From assembly GCA_027298025.1 (NCBI GenBank), contig JAPUGV010000113.1, positions 1 to 42,305 on the forward strand: a DNA stretch of 42,305 bases, written 5' to 3'. The position numbers and the translations under genes are program-made. How positions within the stretch are numbered: the first letter of the stretch is position 1; each line of letters opens with the position of its first letter. Origin of the DNA: Chloroflexota bacterium (lineage in GTDB: Bacteria; Chloroflexota; Anaerolineae; Anaerolineales; E44-bin32). Below are positions 15,482 through 25,105 of the stretch, one piece after another. The notes under the pieces were generated by a model. The model was not told where the DNA came from. It made no database searches and was given only the letters and a program-made list of their open reading frames with translations.

Positions 15482-16510
15482 TCAAGGGACAGTCAGTGTG
15501 ATCTTACCCCGCTGTTCGCCGGCCCGCATGCGCGCGAACGCCATCCTGGCATCCTCCAACGGGAATTGGCGATCCAGGACCGGATTCAGCTTCCCCTCAA
15601 ACACAAGTCCCATCACGGTCTCGAAATCCTCCGTAGTCCCCATGGTCGAGCCGATGATAGACAGATGTTTCCCAAAGAGCAGCCGATTGTCGAGCTCGAA
15701 TTTGGGGCCGCTGGTGTTTCCGACGGTCAGGATTCGGCCCCCCTTGCGGGCAGCACGCAGGCTGAGCGGCATGGTATCCGCTCCCACGTTGTCCACCACC
15801 ACATCCACCCCTCTGCGGCCCTCCGCCAGATAGGCGGTCTTCGACCAGCCCTCGTCCTGGGAGCGATCAATCAGCACATCCGCTCCGGCGTCTTTGGCGA
15901 CCGCCAGTTTGTCCGCTCCGGAGCCCACGACCAAGACCGAGGCTCCTGAATACTTGGCAATCTGGATGCTTGCGGTGTTGACCCCCCCTGAGGCGCCTAC
16001 TACGAGCACCGACTCCCCGGCCCTGAGCTGACCCCGCGTGATCAACGAGTGCCAGGCGGTCAAGTAGACTAACGCCGCGGCGGCCGCGATTGCGGCGTCG
16101 AAATCCCTCGGCATCTTGAGTAAGTTCCGCTCGGGGAGCGAGATCAATTCCCGGAAGGTTCCAGGTGCGTGTTCGCCGAGCAGTCGCCATTGTTTACAGA
16201 GGTTCTCCTGACCCGCCAGGCAGAACTCGCATTCCCCGCAAGTTAGATTTGGGTTGATCACGACTCGATCGCCAACCGCGAACAGAGTTACCTGCGATCC
16301 GACCTCGACCACACGGCCTGCTCCATCGGCTCCCGGCACATGCGGCATTTCCAGCTCAAGCCCGGGCCAACCTTCCCAGGTGAAGAGCTCGACGCGGTTG
16401 AGTGACACGGCCTCGAGTTCAACGAGCACCTCGGCGGGCGCCCGTACAGGCGCGGGGAGTTCGCCATATTCAATGTCCGCGCGGTGCTCGCGGAAAAAGA
16501 TGGCCTTCAT
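15482..16510 (-). CDS. Zinc-containing MDR alcohol dehydrogenase / quinone oxidoreductase family
   Basis: 342 aa. Medium-chain dehydrogenase: N-terminal GroES-like domain with PHVPGADGAGRVVEVG, a four-cysteine structural zinc loop (CGECEFCLAGQENLC, about 92-106), then a Rossmann domain with VLVVGASGGVNTASIQIAK for NAD(P)H. Such enzymes reduce or oxidise carbonyl/alcohol or enoyl groups; the substrate cannot be deduced. It starts 24 bp after the glycosyltransferase stop on the same strand, without a clear ribosome site. It is close to the carboxylase operon but separated by 64 bp. Confidence 0.9.
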   Translation of the reverse strand: MKAIFFREHRADIEYGELPAPVRAPAEVLVELEAVSLNRVELFTWEGWPGLELEMPHVPGADGAGRVVEVGSQVTLFAVGDRVVINPNLTCGECEFCLAGQENLCKQWRLLGEHAPGTFRELISLPERNLLKMPRDFDAAIAAAAALVYLTAWHSLITRGQLRAGESVLVVGASGGVNTASIQIAKYSGASVLVVGSGADKLAVAKDAGADVLIDRSQDEGWSKTAYLAEGRRGVDVVVDNVGADTMPLSLRAARKGGRILTVGNTSGPKFELDNRLLFGKHLSIIGSTMGTTEDFETVMGLVFEGKLNPVLDRQFPLEDARMAFARMRAGEQRGKITLTVP

Positions 16511-16534
16511 GTGGATTCGGATGGAAAAGGCGAC

Positions 16535-18847
16535 TTAGCCGCTGGGGAGTTCGTAGGCCGAGTAGAGCTCCGCGTTCTTGCCGGCCTCCTGGAATACTTC
16601 TCCCCCAGGATATCGCTCCCGAACGAGCGCCATTTCCCCCGCCCGCTCCGGCAGAAATACAAAAATTGTGGGACCCGGGAGCTGCCAATTTGGAGGGGAA
16701 GTGAGCGGTTGCAATACGTCTTGGCCATTTGCATACGGTGCGAGATAGGGGATCGATGAGTGGGTATAGTACCCCATGCGGCCGCCAAAGAAGTAGACCT
16801 CAACTCCGGGCTCCCGCTCGTTCAGCATGGTTGCCACTGCGCTCGCAGTCTCGGTGTTGAGATCGCCAAACCGCTTATTGGCAGAATAGTCGCCGAAATA
16901 GAAGCTCAAATCCGCCCAACATGCTACGGCCACCACGATTCCCACTACCGCAACGATCGCGGGCCGCGCCGCTGGCCAGCTTTGGAGCAACCACTCGGCG
17001 ATCCTAACCAGCGCCAGTGCCATAGTTGCTACAACGGCCGGAGCCGCAAAGACATAGCGCTGGGCAGCAGGTGTGCTTTCGCTCAGCGCCCCAATCGCGA
17101 TCGCGCCGGCAAGCCACAGGATCAGCCATAATTCGGCGGGCTTGCGGAAGTTTAGGAGCAGGAGAACGACACCCATCAAGAAGATCGTCGAGGAGAGAGG
17201 GAGCAGCATCGGTGTCTCGGGTGCGTACCAGACGCGGAGATCTGCGCTGGTAAAGGCCAGGGCGGAAGTCACGAACTGGGAACCTAAAACCTCTGCCGAT
17301 GTTTTGCCCGTGGCAGCCACCTCCGATCTCAATATGTCACCCAGAAAGGACACCCTAGCCATCGGCGCGTAAAATTCTTGAACGTGACCCAGATAGTACA
17401 TTGCGAGAGGCAGGGATATCACCAGCGTGCTTAGGGCCATGATCGCGAGGTGGTTGCGCCGAGTGCGAACTCCGCTCCAGTCGCGGGCGGCCAACAACGC
17501 GAGCCAAATCGGAAATAGTAGGAACAAGAAGCGACTGCTCGCGTAAAAATACTGAGCAAGCCCGAATCCCAGGCCGGCTAGCACATAGCCAAGGCGGTTG
17601 TTCTTGAACCAACCCCACCAGAAAGCACCTGAGATGAAGGCAACAAAGAGGCCATCCCAGATGTTGTTCAATCCAATACGGCTAAAGTGGATATGAAAAT
17701 GGGAGGCAGCCAGAAGGATGCTGCCCGTGAGAGCTACCCAGCGGCCGAACGCTTGTCTGAGGAACCAGTACAGCGCAAGCACCGTCAGCGCGCCTGCCAG
17801 GGCGGATGTCAATCGAAGCGCCTCGGTCGTCTGGCCAAAGAGTCGAATGGAAAGGCTCTGCACGTAAAAGTACAGCGCCGGAAACGAAAACCACCCCAGG
17901 CCAAAGATGTTGTTTCGGTCGCCATTGACGAACTCGAGAGCGCTCAGCCCTCCGGAGGCTTCGTCTCCGGTCAGCAGCCAGGGGAACTCCGCAGTGGCGA
18001 TTCCGCGTAATAACAGTGCTCCCAGAAAAACAGCCGCTACGATTCCCCACTCTCGCCGCGGACGAAGCCACTGCCCCAGATCGGGCAAATGGGTCAATGA
18101 ACCTGCCACCAGGAACAAGATCCCCAGCAGCCACAAGAAGACGGCGAGCTGAGGTTGACGCATCAACCTCCCGTCACCGGCCGCCAGCCAGCCTGCCAGT
18201 GCAAGCAGCGGGGCGATTGAGAGAAGGATTACTTGTGCCTTCGAGACATCCAGCCAGTCGGCCGCCACCTGAAGTCCCCTCGAAAGGCGTACCGGGAGCT
18301 GCTTGCGGCTGACGCCTACAGCGGAAAACGTGAACAACCCAAGTCCGAGCACCGTGTACACTCGTGCCACAAGAGCCTTGGTCCCCCCGAGATTCGGTGA
18401 GAGCGCCCTGCCGACGAACAGCAGCAAGCCCGCCCCCAATAGAATCGCGACAAGTTCGAGATTGGGAGTATCGAGCAGCTTCCCCTGCCGGACCTTCTTC
18501 TTGCGCGGAGATTTCGTTCTCTGAGAGGCCTTCTTCGATTGTCTGGAGATCAGGAAAAAGAGCCCGCCCCCCAAAAACAGCGCGAGTCCGATCAGCCCTG
18601 GAAACAAGCGAAGACCCGAGATCAACGGCGCACTGGGGGGCTCAGTCAGCTGCCCGATGAGGATGAGCAGGGCGCCAAAAATGGCGACCGATGCCAGCCA
18701 AACGGAACGATTCAGCTCGCGGACGCTACGTATCGAGCCGAGGGATAAGCTCCAATCCGCCTTCCGTCTCCGCCAAGCCCAAATGAAGAGCACGTCCAGC
18801 AGAATGGCGCCGGTGATTGCCGCAGCGATCCATCCGATCTGGTTCAT
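16535..18847 (-). CDS. Polytopic glycosyltransferase (GT39 / ArnT-PMT-like)
   Basis: 770 aa with a long N-terminal membrane region: helices at about 5-25, 48-68 and 80-100, a very basic cytoplasmic loop (104-122, SKKASQRTKSPRKKKVRQG), more helices, then the GT-C catalytic part. Asp295-Glu296 in LLTGDEASGG match the acidic pair in the first extracytoplasmic loop of GT-C enzymes that use lipid-linked sugars. The downstream pattern (GALTVLALYWFLRQAFGRW.AL.GSILLAASHFHIHFSRIG) is typical of PMT-2-like proteins. A soluble C-terminal domain (about 650-770) faces outside. It is predicted to glycosylate lipids or proteins at the membrane; donor and acceptor are unknown. Confidence 0.85.
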   Translation of the reverse strand: MNQIGWIAAAITGAILLDVLFIWAWRRRKADWSLSLGSIRSVRELNRSVWLASVAIFGALLILIGQLTEPPSAPLISGLRLFPGLIGLALFLGGGLFFLISRQSKKASQRTKSPRKKKVRQGKLLDTPNLELVAILLGAGLLLFVGRALSPNLGGTKALVARVYTVLGLGLFTFSAVGVSRKQLPVRLSRGLQVAADWLDVSKAQVILLSIAPLLALAGWLAAGDGRLMRQPQLAVFLWLLGILFLVAGSLTHLPDLGQWLRPRREWGIVAAVFLGALLLRGIATAEFPWLLTGDEASGGLSALEFVNGDRNNIFGLGWFSFPALYFYVQSLSIRLFGQTTEALRLTSALAGALTVLALYWFLRQAFGRWVALTGSILLAASHFHIHFSRIGLNNIWDGLFVAFISGAFWWGWFKNNRLGYVLAGLGFGLAQYFYASSRFLFLLFPIWLALLAARDWSGVRTRRNHLAIMALSTLVISLPLAMYYLGHVQEFYAPMARVSFLGDILRSEVAATGKTSAEVLGSQFVTSALAFTSADLRVWYAPETPMLLPLSSTIFLMGVVLLLLNFRKPAELWLILWLAGAIAIGALSESTPAAQRYVFAAPAVVATMALALVRIAEWLLQSWPAARPAIVAVVGIVVAVACWADLSFYFGDYSANKRFGDLNTETASAVATMLNEREPGVEVYFFGGRMGYYTHSSIPYLAPYANGQDVLQPLTSPPNWQLPGPTIFVFLPERAGEMALVRERYPGGEVFQEAGKNAELYSAYELPSG

Positions 18848-18962
18848 CTAGAGCATTCCATAGGGAGTTGGCCCACTTCCGAGGGTTAAGTATTCAACGC
18901 CGCTCCACAGGGCGCAATCGGAAATTTGGCATAGTCTCTGCGGAGCGCGAAGGAGGGTGGAG

Positions 18963-20150
18963 TTAGCGTAGATCGAGCTCGTGACGCGCGATCACAAGCC
19001 GCTGGATTTCGCTTGTACCTTCGTAGATCTCCGTGATCTTCGCGTCGCGATAATAGCGCTCCACCGGAAGCTCCTTGGAGTAGCCCATCCCACCGTGGAT
19101 CTGTACCGCTTCGTTGGCGCAATAGGTGGCGGTCTCAGAGGCGAAAAGCTTTGCCATGGAGGCCTGTTGGGTGAATCGCTCGCTTGTGGCTTTCGAGGAC
19201 TGCTTGGCCAGCGCTGCCCGATAAATTAGCAGCCGGCTGGCTTCGATGCGGGTCTTCATATCCGCCAGCTTGAAAGAGATACCCTGGAACTCGCCGATCT
19301 TTTTGCCAAAGGCTTCTCGCTCGCGCGCATACTCGACACTGGTGCCATAAGCTGCTTCGGCAATGCCCAAGGCCTGGCTGGCGATCCCGATGCGACCTGC
19401 GTCCAGCACCTGCATGGCGATCTTGAAACCTTCCCCCTCCTCGCCCAGTCGGTTCTCGGTCGGACATCGGTAGTTTTCGAATAGAATCTCGCAGGTGGCG
19501 CTGGCGCGTATGCCTAACTTGGGTTCGGTTTTGCCCAGGGAGAAGCCTGGCCGATCGACCTCAATCAAAAAGGCCGTCACACCACGATGCGCCTTTTCGG
19601 GATCGGTCATGGTGAAGAGCAGGATGAATTTTGCTACCGGCCCGCTGGTCACCCATGATTTACGGCCGTTGATCACGTAGCTGTCGCCGTCCAGCACTGC
19701 GCGCGAGCGCATGGCGCCCGCGTCTGAACCGGACATCGGCTCAGTGAGTGAATAGGCCGCAATGGCCTTGCCGGAGGCCACCGGAACGAGAAATCTTTCT
19801 TTCTGTTCCTCCGTACCAAAGCGTTCGATGGCGTTGCAGTAGAGCGAGTTGTTGACCGACATAATGGTGCCGTGCGAGGCATCCGCCCTACTGATTTCGG
19901 TCAGCGCCAGCACGTAGGAAAGACTATCCAACCCGGCGCCGCCGTACTGCTCTGGGATCTCAATGCCCATGAATCCCATCTCGCCCATCTTACGGATGGT
20001 TAAGTCGGGGAACTCTCCGCTCTCGTCGTGCTCCGCCGCGATGGGGACGATTTCATTTTGTGCGAACTCGCGTGCCACCTGTTGAATTATCTCGTGTTCG
20101 GAAGACAGTTCCAGGGTGGGACCGCTGACGGGGACTCGAGTGACTGCCAT
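18963..20150 (-). CDS. Acyl-CoA dehydrogenase
   Basis: 395 aa from ATG at 20150; a GTG two codons upstream (20156) is an alternative. FAD enzyme that introduces the alpha-beta double bond into acyl-CoA thioesters. Motifs: YSLTEPMSGSDAGAM and KSWVTSGPVA (FAD/substrate region), GIRASATCEILFENYRCP, QIHGGMGYSKELPVERYYRDA, and the catalytic Glu in ITEIYEGTSEIQR. The overall style is that of short/branched-chain enzymes; exact specificity is not assignable. There is no ribosome site, but a perfect extended -10 box lies 28-33 nt upstream. It could feed either the isobutyryl- or the propionyl-CoA route. Confidence 0.94.
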   Translation of the reverse strand: MAVTRVPVSGPTLELSSEHEIIQQVAREFAQNEIVPIAAEHDESGEFPDLTIRKMGEMGFMGIEIPEQYGGAGLDSLSYVLALTEISRADASHGTIMSVNNSLYCNAIERFGTEEQKERFLVPVASGKAIAAYSLTEPMSGSDAGAMRSRAVLDGDSYVINGRKSWVTSGPVAKFILLFTMTDPEKAHRGVTAFLIEVDRPGFSLGKTEPKLGIRASATCEILFENYRCPTENRLGEEGEGFKIAMQVLDAGRIGIASQALGIAEAAYGTSVEYAREREAFGKKIGEFQGISFKLADMKTRIEASRLLIYRAALAKQSSKATSERFTQQASMAKLFASETATYCANEAVQIHGGMGYSKELPVERYYRDAKITEIYEGTSEIQRLVIARHELDLR

Positions 20151-20177
20151 AGGCACAGTAACGGAGCGGATGGCGCG

Positions 20178-20183
20178 ATTATA
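20178..20183 (-). promoter_or_regulatory. Extended -10 promoter of the acyl-CoA dehydrogenase
   Basis: The minus strand reads CGGAATGCTATAATC: TGC before a perfect TATAAT, nearly the same string as at 7709. The -35 region (GAGGGC) is not consensus. The predicted leader is about 20 nt. Confidence 0.5.
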
Positions 20184-20277
20184 GCATTCCGCGATCCGAG
20201 GCCCTCATTTTCATGTTTCCGAGCCCTTTGTGAGCTCAGAGCTCGAATCCCTTGCGAGAACTCACCAGGCTAGAGAG

Positions 20278-20283
20278 TAAAAT
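20278..20283 (+). promoter_or_regulatory. Possible -10 box of the gatCAB operon
   Basis: AGAGTAAAATGG contains TAAAAT at 20278-20283. It overlaps an ATG (20282) in the gatC frame, which argues that translation starts at the downstream GTG (20303), with GGAGG in the short leader. Confidence 0.35.
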
Positions 20284-20302
20284 GGCTCCGCCGGAGGACC
20301 TT

Positions 20303-20641
20303 GTGACAAAGACACAACAATCGGATCCAACCATCAGCTCGGAAATCTTCCGACACCTGGTCCGTCTCGCCGCCCTGGAACTCGACGACGAAGAAGCCGA
20401 ATACCTGAGGCGAGAGCTCAATCAGCAACTGCAGGCCATTCGTGATCTCGAGTCGATTGAACTTCCCACGGATCTCCCGATTACTTCTCATGGAGTTCCG
20501 TACTCCTCGGAGACGCGCCCGGGGCTGCGCCAAGACCGTGCAGAGCCGTCGGACAAAGCCGATGCCATCCTGGAGCAGGTTCCCGAAGTTGAAGAGCGGT
20601 TCATCGTGGTGCCCGACATCCCCCATACCGAGCTCGAATGA
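20303..20641 (+). CDS. gatC: Asp-tRNA(Asn)/Glu-tRNA(Gln) amidotransferase subunit C
   Basis: 112 aa from GTG at 20303, chosen because GGAGG lies 5 nt upstream; an ATG at 20282 would add 7 residues. Small helical subunit that wraps around GatA and stabilises the complex. Typical sequence: HLVRLAALELDDEEAEYLRRELNQQLQAIRDLESIE, then PGLRQDRAEPS and a C-terminal EVEERFIVVPDI. Its stop overlaps the gatA start (ATGA), so the subunits are made together. The gatCAB operon implies indirect charging of tRNA-Gln and/or tRNA-Asn. Confidence 0.92.
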   Translation: MTKTQQSDPTISSEIFRHLVRLAALELDDEEAEYLRRELNQQLQAIRDLESIELPTDLPITSHGVPYSSETRPGLRQDRAEPSDKADAILEQVPEVEERFIVVPDIPHTELE

Positions 20642-22203
20642 GCGCTGAGATTTGTGAGCTTCCCGCACATGAGATCGTTGCGCGCCTGAGGACGGGCGAT
20701 CTCACTGCCGAAGTCGTGCTGGAGGCCACCCTTGCGCGGATCGAGGCGGTTGAGGGAGGTGGTGGCGCGCTCAACGGGGATCCGAACGGCGCGAATGGGA
20801 TTCACGCTTATATCACGCTCGCTGAAGAGCGGGCTCGCGCCCAGGCCCGCGCAGTAGATCGTGCGCTGGAGGCGGGGGATAATCCCGGCCTGCTGGCCGG
20901 CGTCCCAGTGGCGGTCAAGGACATATTCTGTGTCAGTGGCATAGCTTCGACCGCTGGGTCCAAGATTCTGGCAAACTTCGTTTCACCCTACACGGCCACA
21001 CCCGTGGTCCGCCTGGAGGCGGCCGGTGCATTGACGATTGGTAAGGCCAATCTAGACGAATTCACCTACGGCTCGTCCAACGAATCATCCGCTTTCCTGC
21101 CCACCCCACGCAATCCCTGGTCGGCCGGCCACGTCCCCGGGGGATCTTCCGGTGGTAGCGCAGCGGCCGTTGCGGCCGGCGAAGCGGCGCTCTCCCTGGG
21201 CACGGATACCTCTGGATCCATCCGCCAGCCAGCCGCGTTCTGCGGCATCGTGGGGATGAAGCCCACATACGGACGAGTCTCACGCTATGGCATGATCGCC
21301 TTTGCTTCCTCACTCGATTGCCCGGGTCCTATGGCAAGAAACGTCAAGGACGCGGGACTGATGCTGCTGGCGATGGCCGGTGCAGATGCTTTCGACGCAA
21401 CCGCGGCAAAGGTTCCGGTTGAAGACTACCTGGATCAGATTGAGGGTGGCGTGCGGGGCATGCGAATCGGGCTGTCGCCGGATTTTTCCAGATTGCGCTA
21501 CCCGGATGCCGACACCGGGGAACTGCGCGAACAAGTCCTCCAGCCAGAAATCGAAAAAGCTCTGCTTGAATCGGCCGAGCGCCTGGCGGAGCAGGGGGCG
21601 GAGATCGTCGAGGGCGTCGATCTTCCAGCCGTTCAGTACGGCATTCCGGCGTACTTCGTGATCTCGCGCGTGGAGGCCGCCTCAAACCTCCACCGCTATG
21701 ACGGTGTCAAGTACGGCTATCGATCGGAGGGTGAGGCCGCAGATCTGTTTGAGCTCTATCGGAAGAGTCGGGGGCAGGGATTTGGATCGCAGCCCAAGCT
21801 CCGTATCCTGATGGGTATGTACGTTTCAGGAGAGCAATATGAGAAGCGCTACTACGAACGAGCGCTGCGTGTCCGAACGCTGATTCGGCGCGATTTCGAA
21901 CGCGCCTTCGAGCGGGTGGATGCCATGCTTGCTCCTACCACGCCGACCACCGCTTTTGAGATCGGCGGGATCTATGGGGATTCAGTGGCCATGCAGTATG
22001 CCGACCTGCTAACGGTTCCCGCGAACCATGCAGGGATCCCGGCGATTTCCATCCCCACCGGTCTGGACGACTCGGGCCTGCCAATCGGGATGCAGTTGAT
22101 GGGTCCGGATTTTACGGAACGCAGGCTCCTTAGGATGGGAAGAGCTCTAGAGCAGCTACAGGAATCCAGGCCACCGCTAGTGCAGGAGCGGGTCGGTGCC
22201 TGA
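20638..22203 (+). CDS. gatA: Asp-tRNA(Asn)/Glu-tRNA(Gln) amidotransferase subunit A
   Basis: 521 aa. Amidase-signature glutaminase that releases ammonia for GatB. Catalytic triad visible: Lys94 (PVAVKDIF), cis-Ser170 (PGGSSGGSAAAV) and nucleophile Ser194 (GTDTSGSIRQP), with the expected 24-residue spacing of the two serines. The Gly/Asn-rich insert near residues 40-54 (GGGGALNGDPNGANG) is longer than usual. It starts inside the gatC stop and ends 8 bp inside gatB. It acts in the cytoplasm as part of the GatCAB complex. Confidence 0.96.
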   Translation: MSAEICELPAHEIVARLRTGDLTAEVVLEATLARIEAVEGGGGALNGDPNGANGIHAYITLAEERARAQARAVDRALEAGDNPGLLAGVPVAVKDIFCVSGIASTAGSKILANFVSPYTATPVVRLEAAGALTIGKANLDEFTYGSSNESSAFLPTPRNPWSAGHVPGGSSGGSAAAVAAGEAALSLGTDTSGSIRQPAAFCGIVGMKPTYGRVSRYGMIAFASSLDCPGPMARNVKDAGLMLLAMAGADAFDATAAKVPVEDYLDQIEGGVRGMRIGLSPDFSRLRYPDADTGELREQVLQPEIEKALLESAERLAEQGAEIVEGVDLPAVQYGIPAYFVISRVEAASNLHRYDGVKYGYRSEGEAADLFELYRKSRGQGFGSQPKLRILMGMYVSGEQYEKRYYERALRVRTLIRRDFERAFERVDAMLAPTTPTTAFEIGGIYGDSVAMQYADLLTVPANHAGIPAISIPTGLDDSGLPIGMQLMGPDFTERRLLRMGRALEQLQESRPPLVQERVGA

Positions 22204-23635
22204 GTTCGAGGCGATTATCGGCCTGGAGACGCACATCCAGCTGAATACGGATTCGAAAATCTTCTGTGCTTGCAGTACCGATTCGTGGCGCGTGCCTCCG
22301 AATACCCATATCTGCCCGATCTGCACCGGCCTGCCCGGCGTTCTGCCAAGCCTTAACGAGCAGGTCGTCGAGAAAGCGCTAATTCTGGCCACAGCCATGA
22401 ACGCCGATGAAATCAGTCAAGCGTCGTTCTTTGCACGCAAAAACTATTTCTACCCGGACCTCCCTAAGGGATATCAAATCAGCCAATACGACGAGCCGCT
22501 TGCGGTCAACGGGTCCTTCGAACTTCCACTGCCCGAGGGGAACTCGCGCCACATTACCATCATCAAGCTACACATCGAAGAGGACGCGGGCAAGACCGTG
22601 TACAAGGACGCTAAGCGGCTGATCGATTTCAATCGATGTGGAGTACCCCTGGTCGAGATGGTGACCGGACCCGACTTCCGCTCGGCAGACGAGGTGGCAA
22701 AGTTCCTGATTCGACTTCGACAACTGCTTCGCTGGCTCGAGATTTCGGATGCGGATATGGAGCGGGGGCAGCTCCGGTGCGATGCCAATGTCTCGATCCG
22801 CAATGTGGGAGAGGATCGGCTGAACACAAAGACCGAAATCAAGAACGTCAACTCGATCACCAATGTGCGAGACGCCGTGCAATCCGAAATCGAGCGACAG
22901 ATGCGGGAGGTCAAGGCCGGTGGCGAGATCAAAGCGTGGACCTTGGACTGGGACGATCAGCGTGGGGTGCTCAGTAAGATGCGATCGAAGGAAACGGAGG
23001 CGGACTATCGGTACTTCCGCGAGCCGGACCTTCTGCCAATCCAGACGAGTCCGAGCGCGGTGGCGGCAACCGTGTCTCAGCTTCCAGAGCTTCCACTAGC
23101 TAGGCGAAGCCGATTTTCAGAGGTCTATGGCATTCCAGAGTATGACGCCGAGATCCTTACCGAGGAACGCTCGCTTTCCGATTTCTTTGAGGCAACCGTA
23201 GCCGCTCATGGGGGGAATCCCAAGCGAGTCTCGAACTGGGTGATGAACGATGTGCTCCGATTGATCCGCGAGCAGGATACGCTAGCGGGGGAGCTCGGGC
23301 TGCGGCCCGGTGAGCTGGCGGAGATCATTGGCATGGTTGAAGCGGGAACGATCTCCAGCGGCGTAGGGAAGGAGCTTCTCGAACAGGTCCGCAGCTCTGA
23401 TCGAACGCCTGCGCAGATTGTCGAGGAAGACGGTCTGGCACAGGTTTCAGATGCGAGTGAATTGAGCGAGACGGCCGCACATATCTTGGAGGCCAATCCA
23501 GATCAGGTCGCGGCCTACAAGGGTGGAAAGACGGGCCTGATCGGGTGGTTTGTGGGTCAGATGATGCAGGAAACAGGGGGTCAGGCGGATCCCAAAGCGG
23601 CTAGAGAGATCCTCGAGAGTCTGTTAGAGGGCTAG
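22196..23635 (+). CDS. gatB: Asp-tRNA(Asn)/Glu-tRNA(Gln) amidotransferase subunit B
   Basis: 479 aa from GTG at 22196, overlapping gatA by 8 bp; AGGAG lies upstream within gatA. It binds misacylated tRNA and performs kinase plus amidotransferase chemistry. N-terminal EAIIGLETHIQLNTDSKIFCACS and the zinc-site region NTHICPICTGLPG, then the conserved GYQISQYDEPLA, HIEEDAGKT and FNRCGVPLVEMVT. The helical C-terminal YqeY-like tail (about 330-479, ending PKAAREILESLLEG) contacts the tRNA elbow. Length is normal for the family. Confidence 0.97.
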   Translation: MPEFEAIIGLETHIQLNTDSKIFCACSTDSWRVPPNTHICPICTGLPGVLPSLNEQVVEKALILATAMNADEISQASFFARKNYFYPDLPKGYQISQYDEPLAVNGSFELPLPEGNSRHITIIKLHIEEDAGKTVYKDAKRLIDFNRCGVPLVEMVTGPDFRSADEVAKFLIRLRQLLRWLEISDADMERGQLRCDANVSIRNVGEDRLNTKTEIKNVNSITNVRDAVQSEIERQMREVKAGGEIKAWTLDWDDQRGVLSKMRSKETEADYRYFREPDLLPIQTSPSAVAATVSQLPELPLARRSRFSEVYGIPEYDAEILTEERSLSDFFEATVAAHGGNPKRVSNWVMNDVLRLIREQDTLAGELGLRPGELAEIIGMVEAGTISSGVGKELLEQVRSSDRTPAQIVEEDGLAQVSDASELSETAAHILEANPDQVAAYKGGKTGLIGWFVGQMMQETGGQADPKAAREILESLLEG

Positions 23636-23657
23636 ACCATCTTTGAGCCAAGCCGCA

Positions 23658-23697
23658 GCCCGCGAAATCCCTGCTCGGGATTCTCAGTGGCGCGGGC
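23658..23697. terminator. Hairpin between convergent gatB and lipoprotein genes
   Basis: GCCCGCG (23658-23664) pairs with CGCGGGC (23691-23697), with an inner AATCCC/GGGATT stem. A short ATTTCTC follows on the plus strand. It is a plausible but not textbook terminator, possibly acting in both directions. Confidence 0.4.
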
Positions 23698-23720
23698 ATT
23701 TCTCTGGCCACACCAGACAA

Positions 23721-25043
23721 TCACTCCGCAAAATCGTAGGCCACAAAGTCGCCGGAAGGGATCGCCAGTGGGGTAACCCACCCGGCGAGGTCCGCCAGCG
23801 TCAGTGTCCAGCTCCCGGGGACCCCGGCCAGGTAGAGATATTCGTTCGCATTGACCCACCGCAGCCCAGCGCCCGACCCCAAAGTCACTGGTGGAGCTCC
23901 CAATTCGCCCAGATAGAGATCCAAGCCCGTTCCCCTGGAATAGACCATCCGATTTGAATTGGGCGCCCAACCTCTCCACTGTAGGGGACCGGTGTCGTAG
24001 ATTGTTTGCTCCCCGCTATCCAACCGCTGAATTACGAGATGTTGCTCGCCGGCGCTCTCGGCAGCTCGAAAGTAAGCCACTTTAGATCCATCCGGCGAAA
24101 CGATCGGTAGCTGACGCTGTGGGCCGAATAGATCGCCGTCCGGTCGAGCAAGGGCCTGGGGCTCACCGTCAACTTTCCAGACCGTGCCCGGCTCGGCAGC
24201 GAAGAAGGGGTCCTCCTGGGGTACCGCTATGACCACCGAAGCGCCGGACCATACCGGAAGCGGATAGAAGAAGTACTCGCTGTAGGTGATTATCGGGGAG
24301 AAATTCAACACTTCTGGCCGGAGGTTCGTCCCGTCCATATTTACGTAGCCGATGCTGTCCGGGCGGACGATGGCGATCGTGTCGCCGGTGGGCGAGGCCG
24401 TGAAGTCGCCGCCTACTCCTCGCGAGAGCAGGGGGCTGATCTGACCTGTCGCTACGTCGATCGCCAGCAGGTCATCGTTTTTTGCGAGTCCTGGTCCTTC
24501 GAACACCCCTCGAGTATTAAACAGCAGTGTGAGGGATCCGGGAAGGAAGTCCAGGCTTGCGAGTGTGTGGTGGATAAAAGCCTCAAGCGGATACAGGGCG
24601 TCAAAGCTCGCCGCATCCAGTAGGACCTGCGGGTTGCTCCCATCGAATCCGATACTGTGTAATTCTGCGGTGTCCTGATTGGGATCGCGGATCGTGTACG
24701 CGATCCACTCCCCGTCGTCTGAAAGTCGAACTTCGCTAACGCCGCCAGCATCCGTCAGCTGACTTGGGGCAGAGCCGATTTCAAGAGCCCAGAGATGGCC
24801 ATTGTCAGTATAGGCGATGCGCAGGTTCTGAGGTTCGGGAGTCGATGAGGCCACTGCGACATCTGCTGTTGCGGCGGCCGTGGCTGCCGGACTTGCGGGT
24901 ACCGAACTGGGCACCAGCGTAGGCTGGATAAGGGTTGCACCAGCAGCCTCAGTCGAGGACTGCGGGGTGGGGGTAGGAAAGTTGCAACCTGCGAGGACCA
25001 AGAGCGCACCGAGTACCCATAGTCGGCGCTGTCTGAAGCTCAT
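23721..25043 (-). CDS. TolB/WD40-like beta-propeller lipoprotein
   Basis: 440 aa from ATG at 25043 (a TTG two codons upstream is an alternative). Lipoprotein signal with RRLWVLGALLVLAGC, then a Thr/Ala/Pro-rich linker (about 22-75) and a propeller with repeated PD40-type strands: LRIAYTDNGHLWAL, VRLSDDGEWIAYTIRD, ASPTGDTIAIVRPD, IVSPDGSKVAYFRA and WAPNSNRMVYSRG. This repeat type binds proteins or ligands outside the membrane; no enzyme site is visible. It is convergent with gatB. The architecture (lipobox, low-complexity linker, propeller) parallels the NHL lipoprotein at 1923. Confidence 0.87.
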   Translation of the reverse strand: MSFRQRRLWVLGALLVLAGCNFPTPTPQSSTEAAGATLIQPTLVPSSVPASPAATAAATADVAVASSTPEPQNLRIAYTDNGHLWALEIGSAPSQLTDAGGVSEVRLSDDGEWIAYTIRDPNQDTAELHSIGFDGSNPQVLLDAASFDALYPLEAFIHHTLASLDFLPGSLTLLFNTRGVFEGPGLAKNDDLLAIDVATGQISPLLSRGVGGDFTASPTGDTIAIVRPDSIGYVNMDGTNLRPEVLNFSPIITYSEYFFYPLPVWSGASVVIAVPQEDPFFAAEPGTVWKVDGEPQALARPDGDLFGPQRQLPIVSPDGSKVAYFRAAESAGEQHLVIQRLDSGEQTIYDTGPLQWRGWAPNSNRMVYSRGTGLDLYLGELGAPPVTLGSGAGLRWVNANEYLYLAGVPGSWTLTLADLAGWVTPLAIPSGDFVAYDFAE

Positions 25044-25105
25044 GACCAACGGATACTCTTGATCTGGGTTTGGCGCAAGTCAGGGGAAGGCAGCGCGGGG
25101 GCAGG